From: Pseudidiomarina donghaiensis
GTDB lineage: Bacteria > Pseudomonadota > Gammaproteobacteria > Enterobacterales > Alteromonadaceae
Assembly (NCBI RefSeq): GCF_900116895.1
Contig: NZ_FPCF01000001.1
Location: 372,001-436,000, forward strand
Direction: 5' to 3'
DNA length: 64,000 bases
Below are positions 42,119 to 50,340 of this stretch, piece after piece. Below the pieces are notes generated by a model, which ran no database searches, was not told where the DNA came from, and saw nothing but the letters and a program-made list of their open reading frames with translations. The position numbers and the translations under genes are program-made. Within the stretch, counting starts at the first letter, position 1; each line of letters opens with the position of its first letter.

Positions 42119-43621
42119 ATGGCGCCACGCAATAATCCACCAAAAACGGCACTCACTATTGAGTCGGAATTACTCAATCTCGATTACTCATTCCAAGGCC
42201 TCACCGCCGAAGAACTCCAAGCCTACGCCGAAAAAAAGCTGCCAAAAAACTTCAAACAACTCAAACAGCAGCTAGCCAAAGGCGAATATAAAAACAAAAC
42301 CGAAGGCCGCACCGTTAGTCACATGCTCAACCGCAGCATTCACAACGTGGTGAAGGCAGGCAACGGCAAAAACCGTTTCACGGAAATTGTCCGAACCCTA
42401 AGAAGCGGCAAATGGCTTGGCGCTACCGGCAAACCCATACAAAATGTCGTCAACATTGGCGTGGGCGGCTCCGATCTCGGCCCCATGATGGGCTCGTTCG
42501 CGCTCAAAGAGTTCGCCGACGACAACAGTCTGCACCACTTGAACACGCATTTCGTCAGCTCGATGGATGGCGGCCAGCTATACGCGGTGCTGCCGATTAT
42601 CGACCCCGAAACCACGCTGTTTATCATTGCCAGCAAAAGCTTCGGTACCATTGACACCCTGGCCAACGTGAACACGGTTAAAGAGTGGATAAAGCCACAC
42701 CTAACCGAACAACAATGGCTACAACACCACGTGATTGGTGTCAGCGCGAACAACCAAGCCATGACCGACTTTGGGATTCCGCCGGCGCAGCAAATTAGCT
42801 TCGCCGACTCGGTGGGCGGGCGTTTTAGTTTGTGGTCCGCCATTGGCTTACCCATTGCGCTGACCGTGGGCAGCAACCAGTTCAGCAAAATGCTCGACGG
42901 CGCGAAAGCCATGGACGACCATTTCGTGCAAACCGACGACCCCACGCAAAATATACCCACAGCGCTGGCGCTATTAGGCCTGTACAACCGTGAAGAACGC
43001 CAAATAAACAACGTCGCCATTTTGCCGTACGACGGCCGCTTACGTTACCTGCCTAGCTACATGCAACAGCTGGACATGGAAAGCAACGGCAAGCAAGCCA
43101 CCCACGATAACCAGCCGCTGAAAACCCCAACAGGCCCCATTATTTGGGGTGGTTTTGGCCCGAACGGGCAGCACGCGTTCTTCCAGCACTTGCACCAAGG
43201 GTGGGATAAATTCACCGCCGACTTTATTGCCGTGCTGCACCGCCAAGCGCCGGGCTTCACAACCGAGGTGCAAACCGCACTAAGAGAACAACAACGCTTA
43301 GCGGTCAGCAATTGCTTAGCGCACCGCAAGCTGATGTGGGAAGGCTTCCAAAGCCCGAACGACCCGCGCAACGAATACATCGGCCACCACCCGACCAACT
43401 TGTTATACGTCGACGAGCTAACCCCGCACAGCTTTGGTGCACTAATAGCCGCTTACGAGCACAAAGTGTTTACCCAAGGCGTTATTTGGGGCATTAATAG
43501 CTTTGACCAACCGGGCGTCGAAAAAGGCAAACACTGCGCCGTCGATATCCTAAAAACCATCGACGGCCACGAAACCCAAAGCTTCGACCCCAGCACCGAC
43601 GCCATCATAAAACGCATGTAG
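42119..43621 (+). CDS. pgi: Glucose-6-phosphate isomerase
   Basis: 500 residues, about 50 fewer than E. coli; the frame closes just upstream (TAA at 42101-42103), so the short N-terminus is real. Conserved segments: GVGGSDLGPMMGS, SKSFGTIDTL, GGRFSLWSAIGLP, and the C-terminal NSFDQPGVEKGK with the catalytic lysine region. It interconverts glucose-6-phosphate and fructose-6-phosphate, feeding glycolysis and sugar-nucleotide synthesis for the following capsule genes. The last codon ATG is followed by TAG from a family A repeat, which supplies the stop. Confidence 0.95.
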   Translation: MAPRNNPPKTALTIESELLNLDYSFQGLTAEELQAYAEKKLPKNFKQLKQQLAKGEYKNKTEGRTVSHMLNRSIHNVVKAGNGKNRFTEIVRTLRSGKWLGATGKPIQNVVNIGVGGSDLGPMMGSFALKEFADDNSLHHLNTHFVSSMDGGQLYAVLPIIDPETTLFIIASKSFGTIDTLANVNTVKEWIKPHLTEQQWLQHHVIGVSANNQAMTDFGIPPAQQISFADSVGGRFSLWSAIGLPIALTVGSNQFSKMLDGAKAMDDHFVQTDDPTQNIPTALALLGLYNREERQINNVAILPYDGRLRYLPSYMQQLDMESNGKQATHDNQPLKTPTGPIIWGGFGPNGQHAFFQHLHQGWDKFTADFIAVLHRQAPGFTTEVQTALREQQRLAVSNCLAHRKLMWEGFQSPNDPRNEYIGHHPTNLLYVDELTPHSFGALIAAYEHKVFTQGVIWGINSFDQPGVEKGKHCAVDILKTIDGHETQSFDPSTDAIIKRM

Positions 43622-43728
43622 CCCGGCGTTCCACGCCGGGTGGTGACGCAGTCACCGTAATTGTTGAATTCAAGATTAACGGCACGTTGTGCCACCCGGC
43701 TTCCCGTACGAAAAGAACGCCGGGCAAC
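43618..43728 (+). repeat. Family A pair between pgi and rfaH
   Basis: A forward copy (GTAGCCCGGCG/CGCCGGG, then GTGGTGACGCAGTCACCGTAA) is followed by an inverted copy whose hairpin loop is expanded by TTCCCGTACGAAAAGAA and which ends GGGCAAC. The rfaH ribosome-binding site (AGGAG) follows at once. Confidence 0.91.
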
Positions 43729-43740
43729 AGGAGCCCCAAA

Positions 43741-44235
43741 ATGACCTGGTACGTAGTAAGAACCAAGCCACGCCAAGAAACACGCGCTCGCTTAAACTTG
43801 GAGAACCAGGACATTAATGCGTTTTTGCCAGAAATTACCTTGCAAAAAATACGCCGAGGCAAGCGCACCGACGTCACCGAACCCTTGTTCCCGGGTTATA
43901 TTTTCGCCGAGCTAGATGACTACGCCGGCAAGTTTCACAAAGTGCGCAGCACCTTCGGCGTGGCCAAACTCCTTACCTTTGGTGAAAACCCTGCGACAGT
44001 TCCTGACGCACTGATTGAAGAAATGCGCCACGTTAACGCAACAACACAACAAAAAGCGCAAGAAAGCGCGATGCCGCAAGTGGGCGAAAAAGTAGAAATA
44101 ACCTATGGCCCGTTTAAAGGTTTTATGGCTGAAATAGTTCAATTAGACGGTGAAAGTCGTTGTATTGTCTTACTAAATTGGTTGCAAAAAGAAGTGAAAG
44201 CTACGCTAGAATTTAGTGGAATTCGACGATCGTAA
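43741..44235 (+). CDS. rfaH: RfaH, operon-specific transcription antiterminator
   Basis: 164 residues from the ATG at 43741 (AGGAG upstream). The start MTWYVVRTKPRQETRARLNLE and PLFPGYIFAEL are typical of the NusG-like N-terminal domain. The C-terminal KOW region is VGEKVEITYGPFKGFMAEI. RfaH binds RNA polymerase paused at ops sites in capsule, LPS and pilus leaders, suppresses termination and recruits ribosomes. An ops sequence lies 250 bases downstream, ahead of the capsule operon. That site, and the gene's position, set it apart from general NusG. Confidence 0.95.
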   Translation: MTWYVVRTKPRQETRARLNLENQDINAFLPEITLQKIRRGKRTDVTEPLFPGYIFAELDDYAGKFHKVRSTFGVAKLLTFGENPATVPDALIEEMRHVNATTQQKAQESAMPQVGEKVEITYGPFKGFMAEIVQLDGESRCIVLLNWLQKEVKATLEFSGIRRS

Positions 44236-44252
44236 ATTTTGTTAACTGTTCG

Positions 44253-44281
44253 TTGTTTGCTTTCGCCAAATGTGCTTTAAT
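44253..44281 (+). promoter_or_regulatory. Promoter candidate of the capsule operon
   Basis: A -35 box TTGTTT and a -10 box TTTAAT are 17 bases apart. The -10 matches consensus at five of six positions, the -35 is weak. Transcription would start about 200 bases before the ops site. Confidence 0.45.
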
Positions 44282-44441
44282 AGCAAGGCTTTCAGCACAC
44301 TTCGGGATAGAAGTTTAGCGCTGAAAAAATACACAAAAATAACTAAAAATATCGGTTTAAGGAAAGACCAAAGCCTGCCCAAACAGAACAAGCAGCTTAT
44401 ACAAATTCCTTAAACGCCCGAAAACTAACATTTTTTCGAAT

Positions 44442-44455
44442 GCTCGCACGCGAGC
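44442..44455 (+). other. Short hairpin in the capsule leader
   Basis: GCTCGC and GCGAGC flank a two-base loop, 29 bases upstream of the ops element. It could fold in the nascent RNA behind a polymerase paused at ops. The function is inferred. Confidence 0.4.
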
Positions 44456-44483
44456 GACCGGCATTTGGGGGCCGCAACCCACG

Positions 44484-44495
44484 GGCGGTAGCGTG
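44484..44495 (+). promoter_or_regulatory. ops element, RfaH recruitment site
   Basis: The sequence GGCGGTAGCGTG matches the E. coli ops element (core GGCGGTAGCGT). RNA polymerase pauses here, the non-template strand forms a small hairpin and RfaH binds. Its place in the leader of a capsule operon, one gene downstream of rfaH, makes a chance match unlikely. Confidence 0.9.
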
Positions 44496-44626
44496 CCTGA
44501 AGCCTAACCTTATGCTCGGCACTTAATGTCTGAACAATATTTACACAAATCAGCTTGCAAACCGCGCGACAATTACCTATTCTGACAAGTAATTCTCGCA
44601 CACGGATAGAATCCAAGGAGTACACT

Positions 44627-44896
44627 ATGAAAACTTTAACCGCATTATTCGCAGCTGCCGCTTTAGCCGCTTCTCCTGCTGTATTAGCTCAAGGTGAAGG
44701 CGCTGGTGGTGCTGCAGGTGGCGCAGGTGCTGGTGCAGGCGCTGCTGGCGCAGGTGCTGCAGTCACAACCGTTGGTGGTGTTGCAATCACTACTGGCGCT
44801 ATCGTAGCCGGTGCTGTCGCTGTTGGCGTTGTTGCAACTGTTGCAACTGAAGACGACGACGCAGCTCCGACGACGACTACAACTGCGACTAACTAA
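44627..44896 (+). CDS. gfcA: GfcA-like small Thr/Ala/Gly-rich membrane protein
   Basis: 89 residues with AAGGAG upstream of the ATG. Signal peptide (ending VLA), a Gly/Ala-rich stretch, one hydrophobic segment (TTGAIVAGAVAVGVVATVA) and an acidic/Thr tail (TEDDDAAPTTTTTATN). This composition matches GfcA (YmcD), the first gene of the E. coli group 4 capsule operon; its molecular role is not well defined. A terminator-like hairpin follows, so it may be expressed separately from downstream genes unless RfaH is engaged. Confidence 0.75.
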   Translation: MKTLTALFAAAALAASPAVLAQGEGAGGAAGGAGAGAGAAGAGAAVTTVGGVAITTGAIVAGAVAVGVVATVATEDDDAAPTTTTTATN

Positions 44897-44950
44897 GAGA
44901 ACCTTTCTTTTAGTTGAGAACAGATAGTTGAAAACAGAAGTTAATTGTAG

Positions 44951-44980
44951 AAAGCCGCTGGCCCTGTCAGTGGCTTTTTT
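44951..44980 (+). terminator. Intrinsic terminator between gfcA and the GfcB/C-like gene
   Basis: The stem AAAGCCGCTG/CAGTGGCTTT (one G-T wobble) encloses a seven-base loop and is followed by TTTTTT counted into the 3' arm. It lies inside the operon, directly upstream of the next start codon. Such an internal terminator is a natural target for RfaH antitermination. Confidence 0.75.
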
Positions 44981-44985
44981 AATGG

Positions 44986-46650
44986 ATGAAAGACATTAAG
45001 CACCTCGTCATTAAATTGCTCATGAGCGCAGTGTTGGTTTCGGCAACCCTAGCCCTACCAGCTTATTCGCAGCAGCCAGAACCAGAGACGCTACAACAGC
45101 GCCTGCTTGGTAAGTCGGCCGAAGCTAGCTTAAAGCTGCTGTTTGACAGCCCAGAAGACTACACCCTTACCCCAGAGCAAGCGCGTGCGCTACCATATGC
45201 CGCGAACTATGCTCGGGTGGGCGAGGGCGCTCGTGGACTGGTGGTACTAGGCGAAAACGACAATGTGGTGCACAACGGCAACGTGTTGGGGCTTCGCCAG
45301 CAATGGTTTACCGGCGCCAAAGAGGTGGTGGAAACCTACAATGGCCGCGTGATTAGCCTACAAAGTTTGAATACCGCGCAGGTGAAGCATCTGTGGATTA
45401 CCCGCGTCACTGATGCAAACAGCCAAGACACATCAGGCCAGAAAACAGGCGGCCCGAACACCGAATACCACGAATACCACGAATACCACGAATACCACAT
45501 AGACGCGCGCGTACCGTCGCCGTACCACACGGCGCACAAGCCGCATTACATGACCAAGCGCCACAGCTACAAAGTGACAACGCTGAATGCCGGCGAAACC
45601 GAACAACTGACACTGCCAAACGGCCGTAGCATCAACGCGACCATAGTCCGCGAATTACTCTCCCAAAACGGCGAGCCACAAGCTACCAACGAGTTTTTCA
45701 GCGACCCAGCAACCGGCCGCATAGTGCACAGCAAGCAATGGCTTGGCCCAGAGCTAGGTTACTTTGAATTCACCGAAGTGCAGCCCTACAACGGCGGCGC
45801 CGGCAATATGCAAAACTGGGCTTTTAGCCCTGTTGGTATAGAGTCAGGCACCGAGCAAGAATTTCAGCAGCTAACCACCACCGACGGCAGCGACCCTCTG
45901 CAGTACATTGAAGTACGCGTGGTTAACGCAAACAGCAACCACGCTGCACAACAAACAAGCAAGCACACTGGCCTGTTCTACGCCAACAGTCGCTTAAACC
46001 AAGCCGTGACCGAGTACCACAGAAACGGCGTGCAGCAGCCTTATTACGAGCCGCTTACCCGGTTAAGCAGCGCCAAGCTTGAGCAACAATTTGCCGCGCG
46101 CAAACAAGGCATGGCGACCAAGCTGGCGCTACTGGCGCAAACCTACAAGCACGACGGCAACGAAGAGCTAGCCAAGCACGCCAGCGCGCTCGCCACTAGT
46201 TTTAACCATTGGCCGCTAAAAGCCTCGTATATTCATGGCATGAGCTTAGCCAACGCGCGCTTAGACCTAGCCCAGAACCCGGTGCTGAATACTGCAGACG
46301 CCACCATGAGCTCAGGCCATATTCCGTATTACGAGCTGCGCTTGAACCCTGCGCCCCTTGGGCCGCAAGCCATGCAGCAGGTGGGGTTAACCTATTTAAA
46401 CCCCGAATACGTGTATGTGGTGGATGCGTTTGGCGTGATCACACAGGTGCCCATGCAGCATTACAACAGCAACGCCGCCCAACGCGCGATAGCAGAGCAG
46501 CCGGGCGCCGTAGTGCTGTATAGCATTAATGACAATGATCTGCCGAAAGGCTTTCGCGACATTAACCTGCAACTGGCTCAGTTTTTGCAGCACTGGCAGT
46601 TCTCCGTCAATTGGCAAGACAATGTGTCAAATGACGCAAAAGCGCAATAA
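44986..46650 (+). CDS. GfcB-GfcC-like fusion protein of group 4 capsule export
   Basis: 554 residues with a signal peptide (ending AYS). The N-terminal half (GENDNVVHNGNVLGLRQQWF, TYNGRVISLQSL) resembles GfcB/YjbF. The C-terminal half (NHWPLKASYIHGMSLANARL onward, ending in a segment with YVVDAFGVITQVP) resembles GfcC/YjbG. In E. coli these are separate genes, so I infer a fusion. Between them, at residues about 160-171, is a perfect E-Y-H tripeptide repeated four times, encoded by identical 9-base units. No Shine-Dalgarno sequence precedes the ATG: the terminator T tract sits there instead. Confidence 0.75.
   Translation: MKDIKHLVIKLLMSAVLVSATLALPAYSQQPEPETLQQRLLGKSAEASLKLLFDSPEDYTLTPEQARALPYAANYARVGEGARGLVVLGENDNVVHNGNVLGLRQQWFTGAKEVVETYNGRVISLQSLNTAQVKHLWITRVTDANSQDTSGQKTGGPNTEYHEYHEYHEYHIDARVPSPYHTAHKPHYMTKRHSYKVTTLNAGETEQLTLPNGRSINATIVRELLSQNGEPQATNEFFSDPATGRIVHSKQWLGPELGYFEFTEVQPYNGGAGNMQNWAFSPVGIESGTEQEFQQLTTTDGSDPLQYIEVRVVNANSNHAAQQTSKHTGLFYANSRLNQAVTEYHRNGVQQPYYEPLTRLSSAKLEQQFAARKQGMATKLALLAQTYKHDGNEELAKHASALATSFNHWPLKASYIHGMSLANARLDLAQNPVLNTADATMSSGHIPYYELRLNPAPLGPQAMQQVGLTYLNPEYVYVVDAFGVITQVPMQHYNSNAAQRAIAEQPGAVVLYSINDNDLPKGFRDINLQLAQFLQHWQFSVNWQDNVSNDAKAQ
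45463..45498 (+). repeat. Four identical 9-bp units inside the GfcB/C-like gene
   Basis: The unit GAATACCAC is repeated four times without change, coding for (EYH)4. Identical codons point to recent slippage expansion. Copy-number change keeps the frame. The His/Tyr/Glu cluster could bind metal, which is speculation. Confidence 0.9.
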
Positions 46651-46726
46651 AACATGCCAAATGACGCAAATAATCAAAGATGCCTGTCAAATGACACAAA
46701 AGCACCCAAAAACCTGTCAAGTGACA
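46625..46726 (+). promoter_or_regulatory. Four palindromes with exact 30-bp spacing upstream of gfcD
   Basis: TGTCAAATGACG (46625), TGCCAAATGACG (46655), TGTCAAATGACA (46685) and TGTCAAGTGACA (46715) each hold the dyad TGTCA-NN-TGACA or a one-base variant. The start-to-start distance is exactly 30 bases each time, close to three helical turns. The spacers share only an A-rich CAAAA start. The array spans the end of the GfcB/C-like gene and the region before the gfcD start. It could be an operator array or an ancient tandem repeat. Confidence 0.7.
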
Positions 46727-46773
46727 GGTTTAACCGCAAAAGCGAACGTAAAGTGAGCAACATCGGTCGCCTT

Positions 46774-49065
46774 ATGTCGCACACAATGTCGCACTCTGTA
46801 TCAGTAAGGCAAAAAGCCAAAAAGAAAGCACTCACACTAGCGATAGCCGCCATACTGCTTAGCCCTGCGACATATTCTGTCGCAAGTGCTGCAACAAGCG
46901 CTGACACAAGCACAAACACAAACTCAGGCGTACCGCAGGGCCCGCTGGCACAAAGCGACTTCGGCGGTGTTGGCCTCATGCAAACGCCAACCGCGCGCAT
47001 GAACCCCTACGGCGAAATGAGCATAAATTACGCAGATAGCGACATATACCGTCGCACTGCGTTTAGCATTCAGCTATTTCCGTGGTTAGAAACCACCGCA
47101 CGTTACACCGACATTCGAAACCGTTTATATAGCAGCGACCCTAACTTTAGCGGTGATCAAACCCTGAAAGACAAAGGCTTCGACGCCAAGCTGCTATTAA
47201 ATTACGAAGGCAAGTACATGCCGCAGTTTGCGGTAGGTTTACAAGACGTGGGCGGTACCGGCATTTTTGCCGGCGAGTATATTGTTGCGAACAAACGCTT
47301 TAGTGCCGGCAGCGCGGGTGGCTTTGACGTTAGCCTTGGTATGGGCTGGGGCTATTTGGGCCGCCGCGACAATATAAGCAACCCATTTTGCGACATTGCC
47401 GACCGTATGTGCGAACGCGGCACGCAAACAACCGGCCGTGGCGGCAAATTTGAAGTGGACAAATGGTTTCGTGGCCCAGCCGCGGTATTTGGTGGCGTAC
47501 AATATTATGTACCCATGCCAGAAGCCTGGGGCGGTTTAAGCCTCATGGCCGAATACGACCCCAACGACTACCAACAAGACCGCGCCGGCGTACCCATTGA
47601 AGTTGACTCGCCATGGAACTTCGGCGCCAACTACGCACTAAACGACAATATTAGCTTTAAAGTAGGCTACCAGCGCGGCAACACCGTCACCTTTGGCTTT
47701 ACCTTAAATTACAACTTTAACAGCGCCCACCAGCTCAAACTTGAGCCAGCCAAGCGCCAAGCACAAGCCAACCAGGTTGCCCCGGCAACCTTAAATGAAG
47801 TTGACTACGATAGGTTAGCAAATGATCTGCTGGTCGAAGCCGGTTGGCGTGTAGCCCGGCGTTCCACGCCGGGACGCGACAACGTCGCGGTTATTGCCGA
47901 TGACATCGATCAATCATCGGGCATCGCCCCCGGCCTTACCTTATCGAAAGAACGCCGGGCTACGGTCACGCTCGAGGCAACCCAAACCCGCTTCCGCGAC
48001 ACAGCCGAAGCCGTTGATCGCGCAGCCCGAATACTGGCCGACGCATTGCCCGAGCACATTACCGAATACCAAATAAAAGAATTCAACGGCAACCTTGGCA
48101 TTAAACAGCACAACATCAACGCCGAAGCCTATAAAACAGCGTACCGCGGCGAAAGGTTCCACACAAACGAGCAAAACGCCATTCACACCACCAGTGTGAA
48201 CCCAAAAACCGCCATAACCGCTAACAATAACGAATTCAAAAACGACTTCACTTGGTCAATACAACCAGACCTTGACCAAAGCTTTGGCGGCGCAGAAGAC
48301 TTTTACATATACCAGCTAAGCCTAAAAGCCACCGGCAAATACACCCTCACCAACGCGTGGGACGTAAGCGGTAAGCTAGGCATTAACATTGCCGACAGCT
48401 ACGACAAATTTAACTTTTTAATTGACAGCCAAGACACACCGCTACCGCGCGTGCGCACCCGCATACGCGAATACGCCGTGAACCAAAACGTATGGCTAGA
48501 CAACCTGCAAGTAAACTACACCAAGCAGCTGGGCAATAACCTCTTCGCCAGCGCCTATGGCGGTTATTTAGAGCGCATGTTTGGCGGGGTAGGTGGCGAA
48601 GTACTGTACCGACCACTACACAGCGACTTTGCTTACGGGCTTGATCTTAATTATGTAAAACAGCGTGACCCCTACCAAGATTTAGGGTTTGATGACTACA
48701 GCGTACTCACTGGCCATGCCAGTTTGTACTACAACGCTGATAAACTAATGAACGGCGCCTTTGGCAATAGCACCGTTATTGCCCGTGTCGGCCGCTTTTT
48801 AGCCAAAGACGAAGGCATACAATTAGAATACCAACACGAATTTGACTCGGGCGTTATCGCCGGGGCATTTGCCGCGTTTACCAACGTGAGCGACGAAGAC
48901 TACGGCGAAGGCAGCTTCACCAAAGGCTTTTACCTAAGCATACCGTTCGACTTGTTCTTCGTGCGCAACACCAAAACCCGCGGCACCATAGGCTGGATGC
49001 CCATACTGCGCGACGGCGGCCAAATGCTGCACCGCTCGCGCCCGTTGTACAATAATGTGAAGTAG
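46774..49065 (+). CDS. gfcD: GfcD/YjbH-like outer-membrane exopolysaccharide protein, with a family A insertion
   Basis: 763 residues from the ATG at 46774, the last start before the signal peptide (KKALTLAIAAILLSPATYSVASA); the frame is open from 46654 but runs through the 30-bp array. The N-terminal part (GGVGLMQTPTARMNPYGEMSINY) and the C-terminal barrel match YjbH (DUF940), which acts in capsule or exopolysaccharide secretion. A family A repeat encodes residues about 360-397 (VARRSTPGR to KERRAT). The TAG stop belongs to another family A copy. Lengthy soluble and barrel domains are otherwise intact. Confidence 0.88.
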   Translation: MSHTMSHSVSVRQKAKKKALTLAIAAILLSPATYSVASAATSADTSTNTNSGVPQGPLAQSDFGGVGLMQTPTARMNPYGEMSINYADSDIYRRTAFSIQLFPWLETTARYTDIRNRLYSSDPNFSGDQTLKDKGFDAKLLLNYEGKYMPQFAVGLQDVGGTGIFAGEYIVANKRFSAGSAGGFDVSLGMGWGYLGRRDNISNPFCDIADRMCERGTQTTGRGGKFEVDKWFRGPAAVFGGVQYYVPMPEAWGGLSLMAEYDPNDYQQDRAGVPIEVDSPWNFGANYALNDNISFKVGYQRGNTVTFGFTLNYNFNSAHQLKLEPAKRQAQANQVAPATLNEVDYDRLANDLLVEAGWRVARRSTPGRDNVAVIADDIDQSSGIAPGLTLSKERRATVTLEATQTRFRDTAEAVDRAARILADALPEHITEYQIKEFNGNLGIKQHNINAEAYKTAYRGERFHTNEQNAIHTTSVNPKTAITANNNEFKNDFTWSIQPDLDQSFGGAEDFYIYQLSLKATGKYTLTNAWDVSGKLGINIADSYDKFNFLIDSQDTPLPRVRTRIREYAVNQNVWLDNLQVNYTKQLGNNLFASAYGGYLERMFGGVGGEVLYRPLHSDFAYGLDLNYVKQRDPYQDLGFDDYSVLTGHASLYYNADKLMNGAFGNSTVIARVGRFLAKDEGIQLEYQHEFDSGVIAGAFAAFTNVSDEDYGEGSFTKGFYLSIPFDLFFVRNTKTRGTIGWMPILRDGGQMLHRSRPLYNNVK
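47851..47963 (+). repeat. Family A pair inside gfcD
   Basis: A forward copy (GTAGCCCGGCG/CGCCGGG, ACGCGACAACGTCGCGGTTA) and an inverted copy with expanded loop (CCTTACCTTATCGAAAG) ending GGGCTAC. The phase is VARRSTPGR, as in hscA and gspJ. It adds about 38 residues. Confidence 0.92.
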
Positions 49066-49104
49066 CCCGGCGTTCCACGCCGGGAAGAGCGCAGCGAAGT
49101 GAAT
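49062..49104 (+). repeat. Family A repeat at the gfcD stop codon
   Basis: GTAGCCCGGCG/CGCCGGG hairpin, then AAGAGCGCAGCGAAGTGAAT. The TAG is the gfcD stop. Confidence 0.91.
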
Positions 49105-49151
49105 CTATCCTTCGCCCGCAAAAACAAATTTCGAATAACTGGAACAAACGA

Positions 49152-50282
49152 ATGACCAAACTAAAACTCACCGTTCTAGCCCTATCCACCTTATTCACAG
49201 CTAGCTGCGCCTTCGCCCCCGGCGGGCACATTGATCAAGGCGGCAGCATGTTTGCGTCAAGCGACGACGACTTCAGCCAAGCCGATTTCAGCAAACTGGT
49301 GGAAACCCACACTATTTCACCCATGTTGTTGGCCGAGCTAAACGCTTATGAACCTCAGCCCCAATTCAATGAACAGCTTTCACTAGAGCGTGAAAATTAT
49401 GATTACCGAATTGGCAAAGGTGACATTTTAGCGATTACTGTTTATAACCACCCTGAATTAACCATTCCGGCAGGTTCAATGCGCAGCGCACAGGAATCGG
49501 GAAACTGGGTGCACAACGACGGTACTATTTTTTACCCGTATATTGGGAAAGTCGAGGTTGTAGGTAAGCGCGTAAGTGAAGTTCGCGAAATTATCGCAAC
49601 TCGCTTAGCCAAGTACATTGAAAGCCCACAAGTCGACGTTACCGTAGCGGGCTTCCGTAGCCAGCGCGTGTACGTTACCGGTGAAGTACAAAAACCAGGC
49701 GTGTTGCCAGTAACCAACGTACCCATGACCCTAATTGAAGCAGTAAGCGCCTCGGGCGGGTTAACCCCAGAAGCTGATTGGACGACTGTAACCCTAACCC
49801 GTAACGGAACCGAACGTGCATTTAACCTGCGCGAGCTATACCAGCAAGGCAACACCGACCAAAACATTTTGTTGCAGCCTAACGACGTATTGCACGTAGC
49901 GCGCAACGACCAAAACAAAGTATTTGTGCTTGGCGAAGTACGCCAACCGAAAAGCTACATGATGGGCCGTAGCGGCATGACCCTAGCCGAAGCCTTGGCC
50001 GACGCCGGCGGCTGGTTTGAAGCCACCGCCAACGCCGAAGGCGTATTTGTGATTCGCGCCGCTGCCCCTGCGACAGGGCGTGTCGCAGACGTATACCAGC
50101 TGAACGCCAAAAACGCCACCGCACTGGTGCTGGCCGAGCAGTTCAAACTACAACAACGCGACATTGTATACGTCACCGCCGCCCCAGTAGCCCGCTGGAA
50201 CCGCGTCATCAGCCAGCTACTACCGTCCATCACCGGTTTGTATAGCCTAGGCCGCTTCCAAGACGACATAAGCAGTAATTAG
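49152..50282 (+). CDS. wza: Wza/GfcE-like outer-membrane polysaccharide export lipoprotein
   Basis: 376 residues. Signal peptide with lipobox TASC (Cys near residue 19). Polysaccharide export domain from about residue 76 (YRIGKGDILAITVYNHPEL), SLBB-type repeats (QRVYVTGEVQKPGVLPV; KVFVLGEVRQPKSYM) and a C-terminal amphipathic helix region (WNRVISQLLPSITGLYS) that forms the membrane pore in Wza. It exports polysaccharide together with the kinase Etk. A family A copy directly follows the stop. Confidence 0.94.
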   Translation: MTKLKLTVLALSTLFTASCAFAPGGHIDQGGSMFASSDDDFSQADFSKLVETHTISPMLLAELNAYEPQPQFNEQLSLERENYDYRIGKGDILAITVYNHPELTIPAGSMRSAQESGNWVHNDGTIFYPYIGKVEVVGKRVSEVREIIATRLAKYIESPQVDVTVAGFRSQRVYVTGEVQKPGVLPVTNVPMTLIEAVSASGGLTPEADWTTVTLTRNGTERAFNLRELYQQGNTDQNILLQPNDVLHVARNDQNKVFVLGEVRQPKSYMMGRSGMTLAEALADAGGWFEATANAEGVFVIRAAAPATGRVADVYQLNAKNATALVLAEQFKLQQRDIVYVTAAPVARWNRVISQLLPSITGLYSLGRFQDDISSN

Positions 50283-50324
50283 TAGCCCGTCGTTACACGA
50301 CGGGACGAGCGAAGCTCGGTAAAT
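50282..50324 (+). repeat. Family A repeat after wza
   Basis: GTAGCCCGTCG/CGACGGG hairpin, then ACGAGCGAAGCTCGGTAAAT. Its G is the last base of the wza stop TAG, so wza ends in TAG-TAG. Confidence 0.91.
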
Positions 50325-50340
50325 ATTCGAGGTTTAGCAA

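Larger units (their letters stand above)
44236..44626 (+). other. Untranslated leader of the capsule operon
   Basis: This 391-base gap holds no gene. It contains a promoter candidate (44253-44281), a short GC hairpin (44442-44455), the ops element (44484-44495) and the gfcA ribosome-binding site (AAGGAG near 44614). The layout resembles JUMPstart-type leaders of polysaccharide operons controlled by RfaH. Confidence 0.75.
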
